Below the pieces are notes generated by a model. The model made no database searches. It was not told where the DNA came from and saw only the letters and a list, made by a program, of their open reading frames with translations. Positions 8,729 through 17,880 of a stretch of DNA of 64,000 nucleotides are shown piece after piece. The stretch spans positions 1 to 64,000 of the forward strand of contig CAKOWU010000007.1 in the NCBI GenBank assembly GCA_934129885.1, written 5' to 3'. The position numbers and the translations under genes were made by a program. The stretch's first letter is position 1; every line of letters begins with the position of its first letter. This DNA comes from an uncultured Bacilli bacterium (lineage in GTDB: Bacteria > Bacillota_I > Bacilli_A > RF39 > UBA660).

Positions 8729-9673
8729 ATGAAAAAAAACATTATCCAAAACGCCTTAAATAAAATTAAAAATGATGAAAAATGTAAACCCAAATATAAT
8801 GTTATCAATATAAAAGGTAAAACTGGTCCTACAGGGCCAACAGGACCGACCGGTAAAACGGAAACTATAAGAATCGGACAAACAACTACTGTAGAGCCAA
8901 ATGAAAAAGCCGAGGTGATAGATACCAATATAGATGGACACCATACATTAGAGTTTAAAATACCAAAAGGAACTAAAGGCGATAGTTTTAATGTGTTAGG
9001 ATCATATGACACCATAGACGAACTAAAAAAAAATCACCCAACTGGTAACATTGGTGACGCTTATATAATCGATGGCGATATATACATTTGGTCAGACAAT
9101 ACCAAAGATTGGAAAAATATAGGGAAAATAAAAGGACCAAAAGGCGATATTGGGCCAACAGGACCAACAGGACCTACTATGATTAAAAGTGCGTATATTG
9201 TAACATATAATGATTTAACAAACGAAGATGGACTTCCTATTATATCAGGAGCTAAAATTCCTTTAAAAAGAAAGGAACTAGACGTAGGAAACATTATCAC
9301 TTTAAATAGTAACTATACAATAAGATTTAACAGTATTGGATATTATAAAATAAGTTTTACTGTATTTGCTTATCCTAATGTAGACAGCCTTGACTTCGAT
9401 CCTACAAAAGATATAGTATCTATTGGATTCAAAGAAAACAATACAGATAACGTATATGTAGGTGCTAGTAGTTGGGTTTGGAATGGTGAGGCAATAGAAA
9501 TATATACCAGCGGTATTATTTCAGTATCAAATACCAATTCTTTGTATGAACTTACAAATTTAAGCAAAGAAACAATATATCTAAATACACCAAATATAGA
9601 GAATATTTCTAGTACTTCATATTTTAGTAATTCACTAGTAACTTTATTAATCGATTATTTAGGGAGAGACTAG
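8729..9673 (+). CDS. BclA-like collagen-repeat protein, probable spore surface
   Basis: A 314-residue protein with two short Gly-Pro-Thr collagen stretches (GPTGPTGPTG at about 32-41, GPKGDIGPTGPTGPT at about 136-150). They flank a segment containing DTIDELKKNHPTGNIGDAY, a motif common in phage-fibre and exosporium-like proteins. The C-terminal 160 residues look like a beta-rich trimerisation domain of BclA/C1q type. There is no cleavable signal peptide, as expected for a mother-cell protein assembled on the spore. The start follows AAAGGAG. The GGACCAACAGGACC DNA repeats may expand or contract. Confidence 0.8.
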   Translation: MKKNIIQNALNKIKNDEKCKPKYNVINIKGKTGPTGPTGPTGKTETIRIGQTTTVEPNEKAEVIDTNIDGHHTLEFKIPKGTKGDSFNVLGSYDTIDELKKNHPTGNIGDAYIIDGDIYIWSDNTKDWKNIGKIKGPKGDIGPTGPTGPTMIKSAYIVTYNDLTNEDGLPIISGAKIPLKRKELDVGNIITLNSNYTIRFNSIGYYKISFTVFAYPNVDSLDFDPTKDIVSIGFKENNTDNVYVGASSWVWNGEAIEIYTSGIISVSNTNSLYELTNLSKETIYLNTPNIENISSTSYFSNSLVTLLIDYLGRD

Positions 9674-9674
9674 T

Positions 9675-9705
9675 AAAAAGTTATAGCAATCAGTTATAAC
9701 TTTTT
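9675..9705 (+). terminator. Terminator of the collagen-like gene
   Basis: An 11-bp stem AAAAAGTTATA (9675-9685) pairs with TATAACTTTTT (9695-9705), starting 2 bp after the stop codon and ending in a T-run. Confidence 0.85.
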
Positions 9706-9848
9706 ATTTACCTAAAATACCAATTATGCATAGAAATGTTTTTAATCGTCACAATAAATATAGACTATTATATTTTAATTGTAACAATACTGCAGAGTCC
9801 ACATAATTCATAGTTTACTATATTTTTGTTTAATTAAAAGGTAATTTT

Positions 9849-11729
9849 TTACGACAATTCTTTACATATTAAATTAGAAAGTTCTGTTGGATTATCGATA
9901 GGAAGTCCTTCAATAAGTCTAGCCTGTGCATATAGTATTTTACTATATTCTTTTAACTCGTCATTTTTTTCCTTTTTATATAGTTTTTTTAGTTTATGAG
10001 CAATTGGGTGTTCTTCATTAATTTCCAAAATCATAGTGGCTTTTACTTCATTATTTGTAGGCATTGCATTCATAACTTTTTCCATATTAGAACTTACCAT
10101 ACCTTCACTAGCGAGACATACTGGATGTTCTTTTAAACTACGAGTGAATTTGATTTCTTTAATATCTGGAATAGCTTCTTTCATAATTTCAAATAGCCCT
10201 TTGTTTTCATCATTAACTTTATCTAACTCTTTTTGTTCTTCTTCAGATAAAGTATTTGTTGCACTATTGCTGACATTAGCAAAGTGTTTACCATCATATT
10301 CCATAAGGGTCTGCATTACGAATTCGTCACCATATTCAGTTAGATAAAGAACTTCATACCCCTTTGATTTTACACTTTCGGTTTGTGGTAGCATGTCACA
10401 TTTAGGAGCAGATTCAGAACAAGCATAATATATAGTTTCTTGTCCATCTTTCATTCTAGAAGTATATTCCTTTAAAGTAACATATTTCATATCTTCTGAT
10501 GAGTAAAACAATAATAAATCTTGTAACTTATCTTTATTCATTCCATAGTTATCACAAACACCGGCTTTTAAAGATAAACCAAATTCATTATAAAACTTTT
10601 CATAGTCTTCTCTATACTCTTCAAGTAAGGTTGTAAGTTCTTTGAGCACCTTATTTTCAATACTTTTAGCCATCTTTTGTAGTACTCTATCTTGCTGAAG
10701 CATTTCTCTAGAAATATTTAAAGATAAATCTGGACTATCAACAACCCCTTTAATAAATCCTAGATAATCCGGTAATAAAGATTCGCATTTTTCCATTATA
10801 AGTACACCATTTGAATAAAGTTGTAATCCCTTTTCATATGTTTTATTATAAAAATCATATGGTACTTTTGAAGGAATATATAGTAAGGCATTAAAGTTAA
10901 TTAACCCTTCCATATTAAAATGCATAACTTTAAGGGGTTTATCATAATCGAAGAATTTATCACTATAAAATGTATTATAATCTTCTTCTTTTATTTCACC
11001 TCTATTACGTTTCCAAAGTGGCACTAAACTATTAATAACCTCTTCTTCCGTTACATCTTCATACTCGTCTTTAGTACCTTCTTTAAGTTTACTATGAGTA
11101 ATATTCATTTTTATTGGATATGTAATATAGTCAGAATACTTTTTAATTAAATTTTCTATAGTATAAGTTTCTAGATATGTACTGTAGTCCTCTTCTTCAG
11201 TATCTTCTTTTATCGTTAAAATAATATCTGTACCATATGAATCTTTTTCAGTTTCATTAATGGTGTATCCACTTGCACCTTCTGAGCTCCATTCATAAGC
11301 TTTATCTTCTCCGTATTCTTTACTCACGACTTTAACTTCACTTGCGACCATAAATGCTGAATAAAAACCTACACCAAACTGACCTATAATATCAATATTT
11401 TCTTTTTTTTCATTTTCTTCTTTAAATACAGAAGAACCACTTTTAGCAATAGTACCAAGGTTATTTTCTAGCTCTTCTTTATTCATACCAATACCATTAT
11501 CAGATATTGTTAAAGTTCTATTTTCTTTATCAATAGCAACGCCAATATAAAAATCATCTTTATTTATATCTATACTGGTATCTGTGAGTGATTTGTAATG
11601 TAATTTATCAATTGCATCACTTGCATTTGAGATAAGTTCTCTTAAAAATATATTTTTATTAGTATATATAGAATTAATCATTAATTCCATTAGCTTTTTT
11701 GATTCTGCTTTAAATTGTTTTTTTGACAT
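9849..11729 (-). CDS. htpG: Hsp90-family chaperone HtpG
   Basis: HtpG is the ATP-dependent cytosolic Hsp90 chaperone. At 626 residues it is full length. The GHKL ATPase domain shows ELISNASDAIDKL, DNGIGM and GQFGVGFYSAFMVA; the middle domain has LYSNGVLIMEKC and SLNISREMLQQ; a C-terminal dimerisation domain follows. A CIRCE-like operator and promoter sit directly upstream, so control by HrcA is likely. It is a monocistronic unit. Confidence 0.97.
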   Translation of the reverse strand: MSKKQFKAESKKLMELMINSIYTNKNIFLRELISNASDAIDKLHYKSLTDTSIDINKDDFYIGVAIDKENRTLTISDNGIGMNKEELENNLGTIAKSGSSVFKEENEKKENIDIIGQFGVGFYSAFMVASEVKVVSKEYGEDKAYEWSSEGASGYTINETEKDSYGTDIILTIKEDTEEEDYSTYLETYTIENLIKKYSDYITYPIKMNITHSKLKEGTKDEYEDVTEEEVINSLVPLWKRNRGEIKEEDYNTFYSDKFFDYDKPLKVMHFNMEGLINFNALLYIPSKVPYDFYNKTYEKGLQLYSNGVLIMEKCESLLPDYLGFIKGVVDSPDLSLNISREMLQQDRVLQKMAKSIENKVLKELTTLLEEYREDYEKFYNEFGLSLKAGVCDNYGMNKDKLQDLLLFYSSEDMKYVTLKEYTSRMKDGQETIYYACSESAPKCDMLPQTESVKSKGYEVLYLTEYGDEFVMQTLMEYDGKHFANVSNSATNTLSEEEQKELDKVNDENKGLFEIMKEAIPDIKEIKFTRSLKEHPVCLASEGMVSSNMEKVMNAMPTNNEVKATMILEINEEHPIAHKLKKLYKKEKNDELKEYSKILYAQARLIEGLPIDNPTELSNLICKELS

Positions 11730-11758
11730 ATAATCATCCTTTCCTACTTACAAGATAA

Positions 11759-11801
11759 ATAATACCACCATTCATTAGCATTGTCAATAAGCGAGTGCTA
11801 A
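11759..11801 (-). promoter_or_regulatory. htpG promoter with CIRCE-type HrcA operator
   Basis: TTAGCATTG, 9 bp, GAGTGCTAA (11775-11801) is the CIRCE inverted repeat (consensus TTAGCACTC-N9-GAGTGCTAA), with two mismatches in one half. On the minus strand a TTGACA -35 box (11782-11787) lies inside it, 17 bp from a TATTAT -10 box (11759-11764). HrcA binding would therefore block RNA polymerase. Confidence 0.85.
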
Positions 11802-11813
11802 AAAACAAATTTA

Positions 11814-11839
11814 AAAGGTTTTGATGTGCCAAAACCTTT
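11814..11839 (-). terminator. Terminator of murE
   Basis: A 10-bp stem AAAGGTTTTG (11814-11823) pairs with CAAAACCTTT (11830-11839) immediately after the murE stop codon. Confidence 0.75.
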
Positions 11840-11842
11840 ATA

Positions 11843-13198
11843 TTATTTTATATATTTAGATACTTCTTCATAATCACTTAAATGAAATTTATCATGACCG
11901 ATAATTTGATAATCTTCATGTCCTTTACCAAGTACAAGTAAAATATCGTTTTCTTCTAAACTTTGGCAAGCCTTTTTTATTGCGGCTTTTCTATCGGTGA
12001 TTACTTCATAATTATCTTTTGTAAGACCATTTACGATATCTTTTAGTATTTCATCCGGATCCTCAGTTCTAGGATTATCACTAGTAAAGAATACATAATC
12101 ACTATTATCTGTCGCTATTTTACCCATGATTGGTCTTTTGGTTTTATCCCTATCTCCACCACATCCAATTAAAGTGATAACTCTTGCTTTAGAATACTCA
12201 CGAACACTTTCAATAACATTAAGTACAGCATCTGGAGTATGAGCATAATCAATAATTGCTGTTGTCCTGCCATTGGTAACAATTTGATATCTTCCATCCG
12301 GAGCAACAAGAAATTTTGTTTGTTCTAATATTTCGTTGTTTTCAAAGCCAAGTAATTCACAGACAATATAAGCATTCATATAATTATAAATATTATAACT
12401 TCCAGGTAGTGGTAAGGTAACATTTATTTTTTCATCATCATGAGTAATAGTAAAGTTACTATAATGAGATTCTAAATCAAAATCGCCTATAACATAATCA
12501 GCACTTTCTTTACCTATAGTAATATTTTTATTTTTATTTAAAACAAAGTCTTTACCATATTTATCGTCGATGTTAATAATTGTACGACCTTTAGACTTCA
12601 CATTATCATTAAATAAGATAAGTTTAGCCTTTTCATATTCTTCCATAGTTTTATGATAATCTAAATGATCCTGTGTTAAGTTTGTAAAACAAGCATAATC
12701 AAACTTTATACCTAAAAGTCTCCTATTGGCAAGAGCTTGACTAGATACTTCCATTGCAATAGCGGTACATCCATCTTCAGCAGCCTCTACAAACATTTCG
12801 TATAAATCGTAGATATCTGGTGTTGTATTTGCAAGTTCTCTTTTTTTAGATGGTAAATAAAATCCAATAGTACCAATATAAGCACATTTCACGCCAAGTT
12901 TATTAAGTAACTGATATGTTAAATAACAACTTGTAGTTTTACCGTTTGTACCAGTAATGCCAATAAGTTTAATTTTCGCAAGTTTATCAGCATATAACTC
13001 ACTTAAATAGTCAGCCAAATAAACTCTCGTATCTGGCACAATAATAGTTTTAACACCATATTCACCATGTTCAGCAATTATGGCCGCAGCCCCTCTATCG
13101 ATTGCATCTTCTATATAATCATGTCCATCCCTTACTGCTGATTTAACGGCAACAAAGGTGTCCCCGGCTTCAACAGTTTTAGAATTAACTCTAAGCAT
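11843..13198 (-). CDS. murE: UDP-MurNAc-tripeptide synthetase, meso-DAP type
   Basis: MurE adds the third residue of the peptidoglycan stem peptide. The 451-residue protein has a short N-terminal UDP-substrate domain, the Mur ligase P-loop GITGTNGKTTS, the central-domain ligands FTNLTQDHLDYH, and the C-terminal DYAHTPD. The specificity motif is DNPR (TSDNPRTEDP), which marks meso-diaminopimelate rather than lysine enzymes. It follows a membrane-protein gene and asnB on the same strand. murD, encoding the preceding step, lies 3 kb away. Confidence 0.95.
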   Translation of the reverse strand: MLRVNSKTVEAGDTFVAVKSAVRDGHDYIEDAIDRGAAAIIAEHGEYGVKTIIVPDTRVYLADYLSELYADKLAKIKLIGITGTNGKTTSCYLTYQLLNKLGVKCAYIGTIGFYLPSKKRELANTTPDIYDLYEMFVEAAEDGCTAIAMEVSSQALANRRLLGIKFDYACFTNLTQDHLDYHKTMEEYEKAKLILFNDNVKSKGRTIINIDDKYGKDFVLNKNKNITIGKESADYVIGDFDLESHYSNFTITHDDEKINVTLPLPGSYNIYNYMNAYIVCELLGFENNEILEQTKFLVAPDGRYQIVTNGRTTAIIDYAHTPDAVLNVIESVREYSKARVITLIGCGGDRDKTKRPIMGKIATDNSDYVFFTSDNPRTEDPDEILKDIVNGLTKDNYEVITDRKAAIKKACQSLEENDILLVLGKGHEDYQIIGHDKFHLSDYEEVSKYIK

Positions 13199-13213
13199 TT
13201 TACCAATCCTCCC

Positions 13214-13780
13214 TTAAATTATATGCTTTTTATCTTTCTTTTTCATTTCTTTTTTTATTTTTTTCTTTTTACCTTTTTTAGGTATCTTTTTTAACAGATT
13301 AACTATCACATTAGAAAGTAAGATTATAAAATAAACAAAATATCCAACTAATACAACTAAAATATAATAAATAAAACCATAATCAAAAACCAAGAACGAA
13401 CTATGAGTAATGTAATAATCATAAGAAATAAATCCAAATAATAATAAGTAAAAAATTATAATACCTATTATTACGAAAGATACACTTTTATTTATAGAAA
13501 GTTTTTCTTTCTTTTTGAATATTAAATACAATGTTAAAAACATGTACAATATAACTGTACTTATACCAGTAATTTTTTCATTTGCATTAACAGCTATAAT
13601 GATTAAAATAATAGATAAAATTTCTGGTGTAAAAAATATTTTTTTAGCGCTATTTTTAATATAATTAAAATATTTTTTTGAACTAAATTCTAATTTTTCA
13701 AGCTCTATCAAGCCATCACTACATTTAAAACTTATATACGTTATATAAGTTACCAAAGATATAAAGAAAAATATAGGCAT
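13214..13780 (-). CDS. Multi-pass membrane protein with Lys-rich tail
   Basis: A 188-residue protein with about five membrane segments and a tail of mostly lysine (KKIPKKGKKKKIKKEMKKK). It overlaps the asnB stop by one base and lies 15 bp before murE, so it is in the same operon. In related low-GC Firmicutes, MurF-like ligases can carry an N-terminal membrane domain of this type. Here the domain stands alone in front of murE, so it may be a split or truncated version. The function is otherwise unknown. Confidence 0.65.
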   Translation of the reverse strand: MPIFFFISLVTYITYISFKCSDGLIELEKLEFSSKKYFNYIKNSAKKIFFTPEILSIILIIIAVNANEKITGISTVILYMFLTLYLIFKKKEKLSINKSVSFVIIGIIIFYLLLFGFISYDYYITHSSFLVFDYGFIYYILVVLVGYFVYFIILLSNVIVNLLKKIPKKGKKKKIKKEMKKKDKKHII

Positions 13781-15603
13781 TACATCTCTCCTCCAAAGTA
13801 TATTTTATGCCAAAGTAAGAATACATATATAGTCCAAATTTTTCTACTATTATCTTTTTTACCTTGTTTATGTTCATCAAGTAATTTAACAATACGTTTA
13901 ACATTGAAAAATTCATTTGCCTTAACAAAGTGGCTCTTTATAGTATTATATACGTCATCATCACGCATCCATACTCTAATAGGAACTGGAAATCCTAGTT
14001 TCTTTTTATCAGATACCTTAGATTCTAATTTTTCATGGGCAATATCTCTAAATATTTTTTTTGTTTTATATTTATCAACTTTATATTTAGTAGGTAATTT
14101 TCTAGCATAATCAATAAGTGGTCTATCTAGAAAAGGCACCCTAACTTCTAAAGAGTTAGCCATACTCATTTTATCAGCTTTAAGTAAGATATCGCCAGTT
14201 AACCAAAAATTGAAATCAATATATTGCATTTTAGTAACATCATCTTTATCTTCTACTGCCTCATAATATTTTTTAGTTAAATCCTGAAAGCCATTTGTAT
14301 TTCTCTTGAAAGATAGTATTTTACTAACTTCTTTGTTATTAAAGATAAAGGCGTTTCCTACAAATCTATCTTCTAACTTTTTACCACGTCTAACAAGAAA
14401 ATTAAGTCCCCTATGACTTGGGAAAACACTTGCGACTTTACCAATTGCTTTTCTAATTCCATATGGTACTTTATAATACCAAGACCACACAAAAGGTTCT
14501 TGATATATATTATATCCACCAAATATCTCATCAGCACCTTCACCAGATAATGACACTTTTACATTTTCACTGGCTATACTTGTAACAAAGTAAAGAGCCA
14601 CAGCTGATGGGTCTGCGAGAGGTTCATCCATATAATACATTATGTTAGAAAGATTCTTGAAATACTCTTCTTTTGTAACTGTCTTGTTTATATTTACCGT
14701 ATTAATTTTCTTTGATAAGTCTTTAGCATAACTAATTTCACTATAATTTTTATTATCAAAACCAACAGTAAAAGTTTTTGATACATTACTACTTGCAGCA
14801 ACAAACGATGAATCCACACCACTTGATAGAAACGACCCGACTTCAACATCACTAATTTTATGAGCCTTTATAGAGTCTTCTAATCTTTCTTTAATACCTT
14901 GCTTCCACTCATCATAACTTAATGTATCGTCTTCTTCAAATTTAAGTTCATAATATTTAGTTATATCAAGTTTCCCATCTTTATATTTTAAATAATGACC
15001 AGGCATTAATTTAAATACGTTTTTGAAAAAAGTTTCCTCCATAGCATTATATTGGAAAGTCAAATAATACTCTAAAGCATCAGGGTTAAAATCGCGTACA
15101 AAATCAGGGTGGACTAAAAAACTTTTTATTTCAGAGCCAAACATAAAAGTGTCACCCATCATAGCATAATAAAATGGTTTAATTCCGTAAAAATCTCTAG
15201 CAGCAAAAACTTCTTTTGTACTTTTATCATATATAACAAAGGCGAACATACCACGTAGTTTGTCTAGAATCTTTTCGCTATACTCTTCATAACCATGGAG
15301 AATGACTTCAGTATCGGTGTTGGTGGAAAATTTATGTCCTTTTTTTTCTAAATCACCTTTTATGTCTTTAAAATTATATATTTCACCATTAAAAATAATA
15401 ACCTTGGTTTTATCTTCATTATAAATAGGTTGTGATCCATTATTTAAATCTATTATAGATAATCTTCTAAACCCCATAGCGATAGTATCATCAGTATAAT
15501 ATCCATCAGAATCTGGTCCCCTATGCACGATTAGGTCAGCCATTTCTTTTATGGTATCCTTTTTATCTTTTTGTTTGTTTACATATCCTACAAATCCGCA
15601 CAT
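13780..15603 (-). CDS. asnB: Glutamine-hydrolysing asparagine synthetase
   Basis: It makes asparagine from aspartate, ATP and glutamine. The 607-residue protein starts MCGFVGY, exposing the catalytic Cys2 of the class II glutaminase domain; RGPDSDG, FNGEIYN and GSEIKSF follow. The synthetase domain has the pyrophosphate loop LSSGVDSSF and the motif SLSGEGADEIFGGY, then VRVPFLDRPLIDYA. B-type synthetases in Gram-positives sometimes amidate meso-DAP in peptidoglycan. Its place in an operon with murE makes that worth considering, but asparagine synthesis is the default call. Confidence 0.92.
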   Translation of the reverse strand: MCGFVGYVNKQKDKKDTIKEMADLIVHRGPDSDGYYTDDTIAMGFRRLSIIDLNNGSQPIYNEDKTKVIIFNGEIYNFKDIKGDLEKKGHKFSTNTDTEVILHGYEEYSEKILDKLRGMFAFVIYDKSTKEVFAARDFYGIKPFYYAMMGDTFMFGSEIKSFLVHPDFVRDFNPDALEYYLTFQYNAMEETFFKNVFKLMPGHYLKYKDGKLDITKYYELKFEEDDTLSYDEWKQGIKERLEDSIKAHKISDVEVGSFLSSGVDSSFVAASSNVSKTFTVGFDNKNYSEISYAKDLSKKINTVNINKTVTKEEYFKNLSNIMYYMDEPLADPSAVALYFVTSIASENVKVSLSGEGADEIFGGYNIYQEPFVWSWYYKVPYGIRKAIGKVASVFPSHRGLNFLVRRGKKLEDRFVGNAFIFNNKEVSKILSFKRNTNGFQDLTKKYYEAVEDKDDVTKMQYIDFNFWLTGDILLKADKMSMANSLEVRVPFLDRPLIDYARKLPTKYKVDKYKTKKIFRDIAHEKLESKVSDKKKLGFPVPIRVWMRDDDVYNTIKSHFVKANEFFNVKRIVKLLDEHKQGKKDNSRKIWTIYVFLLWHKIYFGGEM

Positions 15604-15651
15604 ATAACTGCCTCCTATGCTTGTAAATATAAATATATTTTACCACATAAA

Positions 15652-15673
15652 TATCAACCTTACAAGGTTGATA
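15652..15673. promoter_or_regulatory. Perfect palindrome upstream of asnB
   Basis: TATCAACCTT-AC-AAGGTTGATA is a perfect 10-bp inverted repeat with a 2-bp centre, 49 bp upstream of the asnB start. The T-run lies on the wrong side for a terminator of asnB-direction transcripts, so it is better read as a possible operator. No T-box sequence is seen here. Confidence 0.4.
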
Positions 15674-15711
15674 GAAAAAAAAGACAGCTCAGGCAATGTC
15701 ATTAACTTAAT

Positions 15712-15752
15712 AAAAAAGTTAGAAATAATATAAAGTTTTTTCTAACTTTTTT
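15712..15752. terminator. Bidirectional terminator
   Basis: A 14-bp stem AAAAAAGTTAGAAA (15712-15725) pairs with TTTCTAACTTTTTT (15739-15752), with T-runs on both strands. It separates the HAD/murD unit from asnB. In the rest of 15753-15986 I see no gene, only AT-rich sequence. Confidence 0.8.
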
Positions 15753-15986
15753 GTTATTTCATTGAATTTAGGTATAATCCCCTTACCCCAAAATCAATAG
15801 GCTATTTAAATATTATAATTAAAACGATTTTTTGTTAATGTGATATTATATTATAGTTTCTTCTTCACTATAATTTTTTCCACATTAACATACTTCACAT
15901 TTATGCATACCATCATTGATTACTTTTCAAGTTTTTATAATTAACTCTGCCTGTTTATAAATATTCATTCGTTCATTTCTCTTCTA

Positions 15987-16478
15987 TTAATTATTTTTCA
16001 AGATTAAATCTAATCTATCGATAACAGGATAGCCCTTTCCATCCATGTCTAAATCAAATTTTATAGATCTACCACCAGATTTTGTCCATTCATCTAAATT
16101 AGCAACATAATCATCCACCAAAATAGCATCTCGAGCGTCTAACATTTCTGTTTTCGAAAGACTTTTTGGTACTGAAATAATAGTTATATTTTTTAAATAT
16201 TTTCTTATATATTTAACTTTAGCCTCTATTTCGTGCAGTGAAGTTACATGTGTAAGTATTGCCACATTATATTTGCCAGTATCTTTTATTCTTTTAATAG
16301 CGTTAAAAGCATCATTTATTGGTTTCGCTTTTTCAAATACCTCTTCCCAATTAAGAGTTTGAAAAAACTGAAGATAATTCTCATAATTCTTTTCAAGTCC
16401 TTGTTTTTCAGCCATTGCATAAGATATTTCTATAGTATTTACTATTACGCCATCAAAATCAATATATAAATTTTTCAT
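15987..16478 (-). CDS. HAD-superfamily phosphatase (5'-nucleotidase-like)
   Basis: A 163-residue small HAD hydrolase. Motif I is YIDFDGVIVNT (Asp nucleophile pair), motif II is in AILTHVTS, and motif IV is AILVDDYVANL. The start is set at the ATG at 16478, which overlaps the murD stop region; the frame is open further upstream but runs through murD. Length and motifs resemble 5'(3')-deoxyribonucleotidases. It is cotranscribed behind murD. The substrate is not determinable. Confidence 0.8.
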   Translation of the reverse strand: MKNLYIDFDGVIVNTIEISYAMAEKQGLEKNYENYLQFFQTLNWEEVFEKAKPINDAFNAIKRIKDTGKYNVAILTHVTSLHEIEAKVKYIRKYLKNITIISVPKSLSKTEMLDARDAILVDDYVANLDEWTKSGGRSIKFDLDMDGKGYPVIDRLDLILKNN

Positions 16479-16479
16479 G

Positions 16480-17808
16480 TTACTCAAGTTCTCCGATAAT
16501 TTCTTTGAATTCCTCTCCTCTTTTTTCGAAAGAATCATATTGGTCCCAACTAGCACAGGCTGGTGAAAGTAAAATTGTGTCATGTTCTTCTGACAAATTA
16601 TAGGCACACTTTGTTGCTTCTTTTAGATTAGAAGTAACTGTTACATTTATGCCACGGCTTTTACAATAGTCCTCTATTTTATTTTTAGTTTGTCCATAAC
16701 AAATAACTTCTTTAACATATTCCATATGACCATCTAATTCGTCGAATGATTGTCCTCTATCCAAACCTCCTAGTAAAAGTATTACCGGACTTTTAAATGA
16801 TGATAAAGCAACTATTGTTGATTTATTATTTGTAGCCTTTGAATCATTATAGAACTCTCTACCGTTAATTCTTGATACAAACTCCATTCTATGTTCTACG
16901 CCCCCAAAGTTATTAAGGGTTTCAATAATGGTTCTATTTGAAATATTAAATTCTTTAGCAATCATAATAGCACACATAACATTTTCGTAATTGTGCATAC
17001 CTTTTAATCTAATATCATCTAATTCACAAACAAATTCACCTTTATAATATATTTTATCTTCTTTAATATAGCAGTCGCTCTCTTCTATACTATTAAAATA
17101 CAATTTTGTAGATGGTATTTCTTTGGTATAAGATACTAAGTCTTTATCTCTACCATTTATAATAGCAATATCTTCTTTTGTATGATGATTAAATATATTA
17201 AGCTTATTTTTCTTATAGTTATCATAAGTACCAAACATATCTAGGTGTACTTCGCTAAAGTTGGTAATAGCACTTATATTTGTTTTAAATTTATCTAGAT
17301 TAACTAATTGGTGCGAAGATATTTCTAAAACTAATATATCGCCTTCTTTTATATTTTCTAGAATACTACATAATGGTATACCGATGTTTCCTCCCAAATG
17401 TACTTTAAGATTTGCAGTTTTTAGTATTTCGTAGGTAATAGATGTTGTCGTGGTTTTGCCATTTGAACCTGTTATACCTACTATTTTTACATTTTTTGGT
17501 AAAAGGTTATAAGCAATTTCCATTTCATTAACAATAGGCAATCCTAATCTTTTTGCTTTTAAGACTACACAATTATCGGGTTTTACGCCTGGATTTTTAA
17601 CGACTAGATCAAAACTATTATCTAGTAATTCTTCTTGATTTTCAGTAATAATTACGTTTACTCCTAGTTTTTTTAATTCTTCTATTTTTTTATTATCTTT
17701 AAATTTTATATCAGTAAGTAAGACTTCATTATCTTTACATAATGTTCTAGCCGCAGCCTCACCACTTTTTCCCATTCCTAATATAAATATTTTCATGTTT
17801 TTATACAT
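16480..17808 (-). CDS. murD: UDP-MurNAc-L-alanine:D-glutamate ligase
   Basis: MurD adds D-glutamate to UDP-MurNAc-L-Ala in cytoplasmic peptidoglycan precursor synthesis. The frame is open from 17844, but an AGGAGG ribosome-binding site points to the ATG at 17808 (MYKNMKIFILGMGKSGEAA). The dinucleotide-like GMGKSGEAA, the P-loop GITGSNGKTTTTS, the ligand motifs NFSEVHLDMFG and FYNDSKATN, and the terminal SPACASWDQYDSFEKRG are all typical. Confidence 0.94.
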   Translation of the reverse strand: MYKNMKIFILGMGKSGEAAARTLCKDNEVLLTDIKFKDNKKIEELKKLGVNVIITENQEELLDNSFDLVVKNPGVKPDNCVVLKAKRLGLPIVNEMEIAYNLLPKNVKIVGITGSNGKTTTTSITYEILKTANLKVHLGGNIGIPLCSILENIKEGDILVLEISSHQLVNLDKFKTNISAITNFSEVHLDMFGTYDNYKKNKLNIFNHHTKEDIAIINGRDKDLVSYTKEIPSTKLYFNSIEESDCYIKEDKIYYKGEFVCELDDIRLKGMHNYENVMCAIMIAKEFNISNRTIIETLNNFGGVEHRMEFVSRINGREFYNDSKATNNKSTIVALSSFKSPVILLLGGLDRGQSFDELDGHMEYVKEVICYGQTKNKIEDYCKSRGINVTVTSNLKEATKCAYNLSEEHDTILLSPACASWDQYDSFEKRGEEFKEIIGELE

Positions 17809-17880
17809 AATAAAACAACCTCCTAGTACATTATAACACAACAAGTAAAAATTATTCTATAAACATATATAAATTAGTTA

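Noticed and set aside
8647..9015. Antisense ORF rich in Gly-Pro-Val over the collagen-like gene
   Set aside because: It is the reverse-strand shadow of the collagen repeats and has no ribosome-binding site.
15604..15986. T-box riboswitch in front of asnB
   Set aside because: No T-box consensus or specifier stem is visible; only a palindrome and a bidirectional terminator are present.
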